Positions 45,300 to 55,442 of a DNA stretch of 64,000 nucleotides are shown here, piece after piece (position 1 is the stretch's first letter; every line of letters starts with the position of its first letter). The notes under the pieces are model-generated. The model did no database searches, was not told where the DNA came from, and saw nothing but the letters and a program-made list of their open reading frames with translations. The position numbers were made by a program, and so were the translations under genes. The stretch comes from Voacanga thouarsii (taxonomy: Eukaryota > Streptophyta > Magnoliopsida > Gentianales > Apocynaceae). The stretch is taken from positions 3,253,501-3,317,500 of the forward strand of contig JANUWF010001937.1 of the NCBI GenBank assembly GCA_026120185.1. The letters are read 5' to 3'.

Positions 45300-47450
45300 T
45301 TACAGTATAATTGAATCTAGTCTAATTTATTCTCTAGGTTCGAACCTAGCGCTATTGCAATTTCGCCTGTTATGTCCTCTTGATGACAATTTTCACATCT
45401 TGGTGGAGACCCTTCATTTCGATAGTCCATCTCTTCTCGAAAACGTGCAGTACGCCTCCATCCAGGTCTATTACCTTTAAGTGCTGGTGTGTAGCCCTCC
45501 GAAGAAAAGTAAGCATTCCGCCATAAATTTTCATTGTTGACTGGATAAAAGTCATTATTGTAAGCTGCAATGTATTTGTCCAAGGAGTAAATAGGCAGTA
45601 CAAAATCAGAAAGTTACCAGCCACAGTGTCGACAAACTACGAATACATGCATGCATGACAAGCCAAAAATATCCTATTTCATGCAACTACAGTCCCATGA
45701 AGACATTTTTACCATATGAACATTGTTTCCTTTCCCTCCAACTCTTGCAGGTGTCCTAACGCTAAAAATTCCAACTCGTTCATTATATTGCACAACCCTA
45801 TAACTTCTTGCCTTCTGCGAAGCTGCTTAGAATGTATTTCATATCAACGGAGGAAATGGTTTATTACAGTGTGTGGCCTCAGATCGATGTAGATTAAAAT
45901 ATTCGAAAATCTTCGTGAATGTTGCATCGACAAGGGCTTTGATTGGTAATGCCTGTGTTTTTTTTAGAACACTATTTAACGATTTGGATAAATTTGTCAT
46001 CATGCATCCGTATCGATTTCCGCTATCATGTGAAAGTGACCACTTTTCCGGGCCAATACGCATCAACCAGTTATACGCCTCCTAATTGTATTCTCTTATT
46101 TCGTTTATTACATATTCAAACTTAGATTTCTTCTTCTCTGTTTCGGCTTTTTACATGAATCGCTTCAACTCGATGTTCTTGAATTATTTGTTAAAATTAG
46201 CACGAATATGGTGTAGACAATACCTATGAACTCCCATTGGCTCTGCCCACTCAGGTTGTCTCCTCATAGCTACCAAGATTCTAATGTGCCTATCAGATAC
46301 AATACAAACATGTCTTTCACGTACCACATGTCTCTGGAATAGTTTAAGAAACCATCCCCAACTCTCATTTGATTCATCATCGACAACAGCAAAAGCCAAG
46401 AGAAAAACATGATTATTAGCATTCCAAGTGCTTGCAATTAACTTGACACTCTTATATGCCCCTCTTAAATGGGTGCCGTTGATTGAAATCATAGGACGAC
46501 AATGCCTAAATCCGTCAATCGATGGTTTGAAAGCCCAAAATACGAACTTAAAAATATTTGTAACTCTGGTATTGATGTCGTGGTGTTTCCAATGTACTAT
46601 TGTATCGGGATTTGAATCCTACAATGCTAACATATACGCTGGTAGTACTCTGAAAGTAGAGGACCATGTGCCATATAAAAACTCAACCAAAGCCTTCCTA
46701 GAAGACCATCCTTTTCGATATGAACATCCAACTTTGAATTTGTCATGTACAACCCTTAATATGGTGCTGACACTTATCTCGGGGTCATCTCTAATATGGT
46801 GCAATATGTATTGTGCAATAAATTTGTGGGACAAATTTCGATTGTTGTTGTTTATGACCCTTTGGAGATAAGTATGCTTGCCATTCCAAATCGAAATTTC
46901 TCATCGTCCAGTATTGGCTTTCTTAATGATTTGAACGTACCAAGAACATGGATTCTGTTTAGTCTTATTCCTGCAAGAGGCAGTCCAAATCGTACTCTTA
47001 CTTTTAATAATAGTGAACTCGCAACCCTTCTTTACGTGCCATAATCTCATAGCATGTACTACTTCTAACTTATCCCGGAACTGCATTTTATGCCTTAACT
47101 CCTAATTTTCTGCTGTCTATTTGTCAACACGTAAGTCATCACATGCATAGAAAAAGCCACCCTCAAGTGCTCTCGTGCCTAGATTTTAGAAACTTCTATA
47201 TGTATGCATATTTCTTCCCTAGATTGGTATCTGATGCACTAGTTCTGGTGGAGCATGAATTGATATGTGCTGAGGGCGTATGTCATCCTGGTCACTGTCG
47301 CTACTGCTGTCGGTGTCACTGTGGCCCATGTCATCGGTGTCGATTCCATATTCTTCGTCTGAGGCTGGTGGTCTATCGATGTGCTTGAAAAAATGTTTAG
47401 CATTGGTTCAGTTGTGCCTATAACGATCGTTTGAAAAAAGGAAAACAAAA
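45300..47450 (-). pseudogene. MuDR-type transposase (MULE), broken
   Basis: On the minus strand, N to C: a variable acidic start (47450-47110); DBD_Tnp_Mut-like region FRDKLEVVHAMRLWHVKKGCEF and SWYVQIIKKANTGR (47086-46901); FIAQYILHHIRDDPEIS and GCSYRKGWSSRKAL (46834-46619); the MULE catalytic domain with ISINGTHLRGAYK, NNHVFLLAFAVVDDES, WGWFLKLFQRHV and IVSDRHIRILVAM (46510-46184); KWSLSHDSGNRYGCMMTNLS (46030-45960); a SWIM zinc finger CSCMK-stop-DIFGLSCMHVF (about 45720-45605); and NCHQEDITGE near the end (45330-45380). The first catalytic Asp (normally DGTH) is Asn (NGTH). Stops and frame breaks make it inactive. In life it would bind the terminal repeats and move the element in the nucleus. 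Confidence 0.88.
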
Positions 47451-47629
47451 TAAAAAAATTTTGTTTTTGTGCCCCTCGTTACTCCTTTTATAGCACTGGT
47501 GCAGTTGTGCCCATAATAATAAGGATATTATGATAAAAATGAATAAAATAGTGCAAGTATTTTAAGTCAAAATACAGAAGTCTAGCAAAAAGTTACTATA
47601 CATAGAATAAATGATATACATAATAATAA

Positions 47630-50045
47630 GACAGTTAAAGGATGGAGTCTATGTGCCGTTAGGTTGGATAATGTGTTTGGGCCTTGTTTGTCTGTTTGCT
47701 ATAGCATGTGCCTCCTTGGCAGGTACAATGAGATCTCCGTGATCTAGTGCTGCCGGATGATAATAACGCGGTCGTCGCCCCTACCACTAAACTCTAAATC
47801 CTAGCCTGTCCTGGTCATCGATCATTGCGCTCGGTGGTATGGACTCCGTAGATGGAACCTGCACGGACGCTTGCATGACTAGCCCTGATCCCATATCAGA
47901 TGTCTGTGTCTGGCCCCTACTCTGTAATACCGTCCACCTCGTCCTCTATCGACGGTGAAAGACAAATAGTGCCAAAGATCAAGGCATCTAGAGTCTGGGC
48001 GGCTGGCTCTCCAAATGGTCCCGTCTCGAACTCCCCAGTCAGTCCAGCTAGTAGTAGTACGGGATTTAGTGCAACCTCCAGTGCAATTGGCTCAACTGGG
48101 GCTGCACAGGCCTGCCTACCACCCCAACGTTGACTCAGGATGGCCCGACCCTCAACCCGAGCCCGAGGGCCTCTAGTGGCTGCCTACTCCAGAACCGCAG
48201 GTACACCTGCTTCTGGAATAGGATATGTGGCATAACTAGTAGGGTCAAATCCGGCCACAGTAAGAGAAAGAGTACATATGTCCCTGATACGCTCCAAAGC
48301 TACCTTCTAATATGAGTCGGCCATAACTAAAGCCTCCGTGGCAATAGATATCACTCTGTAAAACCCATTTGATTGTAACAGTCATACAAAATACATCCAT
48401 GTTAATAGAAATCGAGTAAGAATGATAATGATAATCAAGAGTAAAATACAGATTACTAAATAATGTACTTACCATGACTATATATCTCGAACCAGTCCCC
48501 TGGTAGCCGGCGACCTCACCCCCCGGTGGGGAGGAATTACTAATCTGCCACCTAGTCCTCAGTCGGTACTAAGATGGATAGTCCGACTCCGCTCCAATCC
48601 CGAGAGCGCCATGCATAACTATCTGCTGTTGCGAACCCCACAGTGCTATGAACGATGAATGGTGATAAGCCCAGTTAGTCATGTGATTCCCTCAAGCACC
48701 AATCACGAGCAACTTAGCATCAAACTTCCAGCTCTGAGGAATGAGTTGTAACATACCAAACTATCGAAGCACACGGTCAGGGTACTGGAACTCTACGACA
48801 TCCTAACAAATGAGTGGAGTTTGTGACCACTAAATGTTCATGTATCTAGCTGGCATGAACTCTAAGTTTATGGTATTGTACGGGCACCAAATAAATTGAC
48901 ACAATTTGAAAATATTTAATTGAAACACTAAAATGACAGTAAAGTAATAAAAAAATTCCTTTCAAAAAATTTCAAATACTTACGTGATGGTCTTGCATAG
49001 AGTCTAATTGATCTCTGTACGTAACTAGAACATGCGTCGGCGTCTGATATAGCTGTAACCGCACATTTCACCTCGCACCGTACAATGCAAGTGGAAGTCT
49101 ATGTCCTGGCTCAAACTTATCAGGGCGTAGGATAGGAATGTGCGCCCAAACCCGTAGCTACATAGGAAAATAATACAAGTTCGTCAAATTTTAGTAAGAT
49201 TTTGCTAGAGTCTAAAGCATCTAAAGTAATTGGAATAGAAAAAATAAAACGAAAAATGTAACTTGAAGCAGAATCATAGGACCACAAATCTCCCTCGCGG
49301 AATGGTCCGTTGCCTCGCAGAGGCATCTATACATCCATACTAGAGCCGCACTGCCCCAGCTAAGCTGACCACAATAATGTAAGTTCACAAGGCAAGGTAG
49401 AAAACGAAGGGGTAGCAGATGACCTGTTTTGTCCGACAAAATCATACTACCGATAAGAAGAAAAACGAATCCTCGTGCCTTTTGCTACACCTGTACATTG
49501 GAAGCATCATCTAGAAGAGGAAGTGACAGGTACGCCTCAGGGGCCAACTTCTCCAGCCGGTTACCCCTGAATTGAATAGTCAGAGGTCAAAAGCTAAGAA
49601 GCTTATATATCAAATCCATCCATCCTGTCCGAGGGCGCCCATAAACCTCCCCCATGATCGGGTCACCGTCAACTCTAAATCCCCACAAAATCACAACATC
49701 CCCTAGCGTGACGGTGGCCTCTCCTACTTATAAATGGAAGGCATATGTCCCAGGATGCCACATCTCAACTAATGTAGTCACAAGGGTACAATCTACATGA
49801 AGATGCCCAACTCTACAGACTCCGCCAAAACTAGCTAGATCGATATAATCCATTACCCGAGGAGGGAATGGAAATGACTCCCAAAAACGAGATTCGCAAC
49901 GTATAAATGCTAATGGTATCTCACAAGTCTCAGAATGCCATGACCAAATCAATGAAGATCGATACTTGTCCTACCTAAATATCAAACCCTCGTAAATAGA
50001 TCTGGGGACAATATCGTCACGTACTCACTCCATCCTAAAGGAGAT
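47630..50045 (-). pseudogene. Plant mobile domain (PMD) gene carried by the MULE
   Basis: Minus strand: LVTTLVEMWHPGTYAFHL (about 49800-49728), GEATVTLGDVVILWGFRVDG and GEVYGRPRTGW (49730-49600), HLLPLRFLPCLVNLHYCGQL, SWGSAALVWMYRCLCEAT and REICGPMILLQ (49420-49250), RLPLALYGARCEV (about 49110-49070) and WCPYNTINLEFMPARYM (48890-48840). This order (mating of the HTFHLP block with LQDV-L-G, then the LP-L-D YSWGSA-L-LYR and IAGPL-LLQ blocks) is the PMD family (PF10536 type), known both as host proteins such as MAIN/MAIL1 and inside transposons. The 48475-47630 tail is Ser/Pro/Gly-rich. Stops near 49600, 48830 and 48810 break it. Confidence 0.8.
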
Positions 50046-51399
50046 TGTGAGATGTCAAATTCTTTTAAGGAATACAAGTATTAGTACTAATTTCTACATC
50101 CAATCACTAACTGTTTTAATTAAATAGCGTAAGACAATAATTTATTTACGGTCAAATTCTTTCTTAATTTTTTTTTACTAAACACAAACTAGACATTCAA
50201 ATTTGTATGAATGAAGTAATAAATATGGAATTGATGACATAATTATATAACAATTTAGAATGATTAACTACTTTTAATAGTGCACACCAATATATCAAAA
50301 CAAAAAAAATACAAATAATTTTAAAATTACCTTTTGAAGAATTGAAAATATTGGGATGAACAACATTTTCAAAATACATAGTAAATTGATGTTGATATAA
50401 TAGTTTTTTTAATGAATATATTTATTATAGAAATAATAAAGATGTGGTGAAGAATAAAACTATATAATTATGGAGGATAAAATTGGCAATTAACTAATAC
50501 ATTTGTGGTTTTAGCACCCAAATATCACATTTAGGGAGGGTAAATGACATTTTTCCAAATAACAGAAATCCAAATAAAATTGTAACATACTTAACAAGAA
50601 ATATGTTATATTATCCCTTTATTATTCCCAAACCAAACAAACAGAATAATGCCAAACACCAATACAAAAAAAAAAACAAAACCAAAACAAAACAAACAAA
50701 CAAACAAAATTTTAACCAATTCCGCAACAAATAATGCCAAACTAATTCCACAAAAACAGCATACCGCCTCAATACACATTCACCATTCCACCTCAACACA
50801 CAATGCCAAACCAACCAACAAACAAGAAAATTAGCATTAACAAAAAAAAAAAAATCATTTCAACAAGCCAAACAAATTCCGCAAAAGCCACAACAATTCC
50901 CTCGTTTTGCCACTACACACACAATCACCATCACCACCAATTTTCACAAAACAAAATTCATACTACAAATCATCACTCAACTAAACAAAATTTGCATCTC
51001 AAACCCATTAATCATCACCAACCAATGCCAGTTGATTTATAAAAAAAGTTTAGAAATTTAGACCAAATACCTCGCCTGCCCGCAAAATACCGTGCATAGG
51101 TCTCTATCGCCGAAGCAACCTCGTTGGACTGGCGTCGGAGATGCCGAAAGAGATAGTGAACTGTCGATTGGAAATAGGTATGTTGTGCTGTGAACAGGTT
51201 GACAATGGCAAAGGCTTAACTTCCAAAACGAGGAACTCAATCACCGGATGTCTGTGTGGCACTGGAGGCTCGATCAGCAAGGTGTATGTTTGGAGTTCAT
51301 AAGGAAACTAAGGGAAGAAAATCGGGCGGTGAAATGGGAGGAAGAAGCCGCACGGCAAAAATGAAAAGTTGCAAAAACGGGAGGAAGACAATGAACGGG
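50046..51399. other. MULE internal DNA upstream of the PMD gene
   Basis: AT-rich to 50640, then CA/AAC-rich low-complexity DNA to 51050 (its open frames are Asn/Thr/Lys-rich on one strand and not genes), then 51058-51240 with a possible minus-strand leader. No domain recognised. Confidence 0.5.
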
Positions 51400-51550
51400 T
51401 AAGACGCATTCTTTGATAGTGTCCTAACTTAATTAGGACGCTCTCTGTGATAGAGTCCTAATTTAATTAAGACTCTACCAATGAATGCGTCAAGGCTATT
51501 TTAAGCCAGTTCCTCCACACAGGGGCCAGTTGAAGACGAATGGCCCTATT
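51400..51550 (-). repeat. MULE right terminal inverted repeat
   Basis: Inverted match to 44921-45085, including the phrases catt(c/a)gtcttcaactggcccc and gagagcgtcctaatt. Confidence 0.82.
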
Positions 51551-51603
51551 CAAAAAAAGAAGTTCAAAGAAGGTGGCTCCGGCAGACAAATAGAGATATG
51601 ATA
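51551..51603 (-). mobile_element. LINE C, detached RT fragment beyond the MULE
   Basis: The minus strand reads SYLYLSAGATFFELLFL, fitting the PLSPYLF region of LINE reverse transcriptase that should lie N-terminal to the part at 44900. The match stops near 51603, so LINE C is 5'-truncated there. Confidence 0.6.
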
Positions 51604-51962
51604 AGTAAGTTAATTTAGTAGGGATGAAAGAAATATTATTTATTTTTTATATTTAATATAAATTGTAATAAAATATAGTATAAAAAATAACACATATATC
51701 ATTTATTTTTTATTTTTATATTTATTTTAATATTATTACAATTTTTAAATCTAAATTGTAATAAAATATAATATAAAAATAAATTATAATTATTTTAAAT
51801 TTTAAATTTCAGAATTTAGTCGTTAGATTTCAATTTTTAAAATTTAATATTTAAATATTCAGACTTCAGTCTTTACATTTTAATTTTATCAAACAAGTCT
51901 TAAGAAACTAAAGATTTTGAAGTTGGAAAATCTTCCTAGGAGGATAGCTTATAGATTAAGAG
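51604..51962. other. AT-rich spacer
   Basis: Two partial repeats of tattttttatatttaatataaattgtaataaaatatag near 51640 and 51720. No gene. Confidence 0.6.
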
Positions 51963-53280
51963 CACTACAAGAAAGTCAGCAAATTGCGACGGATTTTTGC
52001 GATGGCCAAAATCCGTCGCAAATTTGCGACAGCTCACCGACGGAAAAAAGGAAAAAGGGCTGTAGTTGACCGACCGTCGCAAATCCGTCGCAAAATTAGT
52101 GACGGATTTGCGACGGAAATTATTTGTGACGGATTTGCAACATATTTAGAGTTTCTGTCGCAAATCCGTCGCAAAATTAGCGACAGATTTGCGACGGAAA
52201 TTATTTTTTTAATAAAAAATTGTAGAAAAAATTTTGAAATTGCGATGGATTTATTCCGTAGCAAATCCGTAGCAAAATTGCGACGGATTTGCGACGGCTT
52301 TTTTTTTTTTTAAATTTTAAGAAAATTAATTTATTTTTTATTTTTAGAAATCTGTAGCAAAATTGCGATGGCTTTTTTTTTTTTTTTGAATTTTAAGAAA
52401 ATTAATTTATTTTTTATTTTTAGAAATCCGTCGCAAATCCGTAGCAAAATTTGCGACGGATTTATTCCGTAGCAAATCCGTAACAAAATTGCGACGGATT
52501 AGCGACGGCTTTTTTTTTTTGAATTTTAAGAAAATTATTTTATTTTTATTTTTAGAAATCCGTTGCAAATCCGTAGCAAAATTTGAGACAGATTTATTCC
52601 GTAGCAAAATTGCGACGGCTTTTTTTTTAATTTTAAGAAAATTAATTTATTTTTTATTTTTAGAAATTCGTCGCAAATCCGTAGCAGAAATATTGCGACG
52701 AATTTATTCCGTAGCAAAATTGCGACGGATTTGCGACGGCTTTTTTTTTTAAATTTTAAGAAAATTAATTTATTTTTTATTTTTAGAAATCTGTCGCAAA
52801 TCCGTAGCAAAAACTTGCGACGGATTTATTCCGTCCCAAATCCGTAGCAAAATTGCAACGGATTTGCGACGGCTTTTTTTTTTTTTTGAATTTTAAGAAA
52901 ATTAATTTATTTTTTATTTTTAGAAATCCGTAGCAAAATTTGCAACGGACTTATTCTGTAGCAAATCCGTAGCAATTTTGCAACGGATTTGCGACGGATT
53001 TTTTTTTTTAATTTTAAGAAAATTAATTTATTTTTTATTTTTAGAAATCCGTCGCAAATCCGTAGCAAAATTTGCTACGGATTTATTCCGTCGCAAATCC
53101 GTAGCAATTTTGCAACGGATTTTTTTTAAATTTTAAGAAAATTAATTTATTTTTTATTTTTAGAAATCCGACGCAAATCCGTCACAAAATTGCTACGGAT
53201 TTGCGACGGATTGGTGTTTTCTTTGAAGTTGCGACGGATTGGTGTTTTCTTTAAAGTTACGACGGATTGATGTTTTCTAT
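51963..53280. repeat. Left subterminal array of family C
   Basis: Roughly ten units of ~110 bp: aaatccgtcgcaaatccgta, gcaaaattgcgacggatttg, then a T-run and ttaagaaaattaatttattt. Pairs of half-sites face each other as palindromes. Many units mix tcgca and tagca forms. Small open frames on both strands (51984-52810) are repeat translation. Confidence 0.92.
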
Positions 53281-53821
53281 AGAATGAACTTTAAAAAAAA
53301 TTATCGTTGTAAATAATTTTAATCTAAATTATTTAAAGTTATTTATTAAGGCTTTTTTGGTATAATTTTGTATACTATATACACATGAGTGTTATTATCA
53401 TAGAATATGTCCATGATTTTCGTACTAATATTGTTTATTGTATAAAATATTCTTACATGTTCTTTATAGATAATTTTATAAATTGAGTAATAAGGAGTTT
53501 CATTAATTATTAAGAAAACTTCATTAATATATATATATATATGAATATATATGTATGTATATGAATATGTCTATGTATATATGTATATATATATATATTT
53601 GTGATTATGTTTGTATATGTGTACGTATTTACATATGTATATGATATGTGTGTGTATCTATACATATAAATAAATACTTGTGTGTGTATATATAAATATA
53701 TAATATGAATATATATGTGTGTGTGTGTGTGTGTGTGCGCGCTTATGATTGTGTGTGTATATGTACTTTAATATATATGGTGTGTGTGTGTGTGTGTGTG
53801 TCTATGTATAAAATATGTATG

Positions 53822-53862
<41 letters not shown>

Positions 53863-54172
53863 ATATATATATGTATATATATTTGGGTTATATTATATAT
53901 GAATTTATGCGTATATTTATATACATATATATATATATGTAAAAATAATTTAATAAAAAAGATAGTATAAAAAAATATAAAAATATTTTTTTTATTTTTG
54001 AATAATATAGTTTTATAATGAATATAAATATACAAATTTTTGTTGTGTATTCCGTGGTTAATCTATGATTATTTGTCACGAAATCACAAAATTACAATTT
54101 ATTTCTGATAAATTCGTGATATTTTTTTTCCCAATTTTTTTTATTAAAATATACCCAAAAAATTAAAAAAAT
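53281..54172. repeat. AT-rich region with compound (TA)n/(TG)n microsatellites
   Basis: Between 53528 and 53940 are long mixed runs of tatatg, (tg)n and (ta)n. Open frames here (Tyr/Ile/Val/Cys-rich) are repeat translation. Confidence 0.85.
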
Positions 54173-54535
54173 TTGGACACCCACTTTTTCCCCCTAGCTC
54201 CCTCCTTCTTCCCCCCCTGCCCGCCTCCCCCGCTACCAGATCTGCAATTTCTCTTCCTACCGCCACCCCGCCAACACTACCCCTGCCACCCCCTCCCGCC
54301 GCCTCCCCCTTGCCGCGCCAGCTCTCCCCCTAGCTCCCCCGACTCTCCCCCCCCCCCGCCCTCCCTCCGTAGGAGCTCTCCCCCTCTCGCCCCCGCGGCT
54401 CCACCCCTCCCCCTCGGCTACCCCCGTGGGTCCCCCCTCCACCCCGGCCCCCTTCTCCCCCCTCCGCCTTCCGCCAACCACCCCTAGCCCCCTTCTCTCG
54501 CCCCCCCCCAATCTGCGGACAATCCCCCTTCTCTT
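54173..54535 (+). promoter_or_regulatory. C-rich leader block of family C
   Basis: About 360 bp of ccccctcc and ccgcctcc-type sequence upstream of TNP2, the counterpart of 39895-40375 in family B with the same strand bias relative to the genes. The Pro-rich open frame 54173-54487 and its Gly/Arg-rich shadow are not supported as proteins. Confidence 0.6.
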
Positions 54536-55442
54536 ATATTATTGTTCAATTTCTGCCCAAAACACTTAAAACCTGCTTCTTCACACTCCAAATTCGGAGC
54601 ATTCTCCACGAATTGCAGAATTCAAGAAATTCAACCAGGGGAGACTAAGGTTGAATCATCAAAGCATATCAGAGGCCTTAGTCATCACTCAACATCAGTC
54701 TCCAAAATAAGTAAATATCATTCTTTTTTTAAACTCTTACATCATTTTTTATTTTGAGAACGGTAAATACCAATTGCATCTTTTTTTTTTTTTTTTTACC
54801 TTATATGAATGGATCCCCGTGAGTGATGGGTTATCATTCCTCGTGAGTGATGGGTGATCATTCCCCATGGGTAATGGGTGATTTCCCTTACATTAGTCAT
54901 ATTGAATAATTGTTATGACCGTTAATATTTTTTTTTCAATGTTGATTTTGTGGTGGCTTGGTGCCTAGAAACGTCCAGTATATAGGGGAAACTCTGCCGA
55001 AATTCCTAATGAATTTTGCACTGGTGGTTGTACTTATGGTTGTTGGTTTAACATTAATTTTGATTGTTAGTTGGTGGCTGAGTTGGTTGATGCTTCATGG
55101 TTTAAATCTAGTTGCTTATTGAGGTATTGTAAGAGAAGTTAATAATTTTAATTCTGTGCTAAGTATATTGGGTGTCTATATAAACATGATTGGGAAACCG
55201 ATTAGTGTTTTGCGACGATGGTTCACCATCACAAGCCCACGTATGATGCACGATAAAGAAGTATATATAAATTACTAAAAAAGTATTTCATGAAACATGT
55301 AGTTGGCTATTCATGTATTTATAATTGTTGTTTATAGTAACATGAAGATGATTACCCTTAAGCTTTCCTAAACCTTTTATTGCGTACATGCATAAACTCA
55401 CAGTTAAACCTCTTTGTCGTATAATATATGTTGAATATATAG
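54536..55442 (+). other. Leader DNA of family C up to the TNP2 start
   Basis: A plausible transcribed stretch at 54540-54720 (phrase ttctgcccaaaacacttaaaacctg) precedes the non-coding block at 54815-55012 and AT-rich DNA. The 55370-55442 stretch is the part also preserved at about 205-262 of the window. Confidence 0.5.
54815..55012 (+). repeat. Non-coding block with GATGGGTGATCA repeats, 5' copy in family C
   Basis: Three tandem units of ccccgtgagtgatgggtgat(c)att (54816-54885) followed by ggtggcttggtgcctagaa and tataggggaaactctgcc (54953-55000). Confidence 0.9.

Larger units (their letters stand above)
44921..51550 (-). mobile_element. MULE (Mutator-like) transposon, 6.6 kb, carrying a plant mobile domain
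   Basis: The left end gagccattcatcttcaactg and the right end (minus strand) gggccattcgtcttcaactg are inverted repeats that continue with similarity for about 150 bp. LINE C reverse transcriptase lies on both sides (44400-44910 and 51551-51603), so the block is an insertion. Inside, on the minus strand, are a plant mobile domain gene and a MuDR-type transposase. The 9-bp target duplication expected for MULEs could not be fixed because the outermost bases are degraded. Confidence 0.85.

Noticed and set aside
50611..51042. Asn/Thr/Lys-rich frames and their Leu/Phe/Cys-rich shadow that looks membrane-like
   Set aside because: CA/AAC-rich simple DNA inside the MULE; hydrophobicity of the shadow follows from composition.
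51984..52810. Open frames with ATDLRRI/SVAKLRRICDG words
   Set aside because: Translation of the family C left array.
53705..54079. Tyr/Ile/Val/Cys-rich frames
   Set aside because: Compound TA/TG microsatellites.
54173..54511. Pro-rich frame on plus and Gly/Arg-rich frame on minus
   Set aside because: Low-complexity C-rich leader; no start context or conserved domain.
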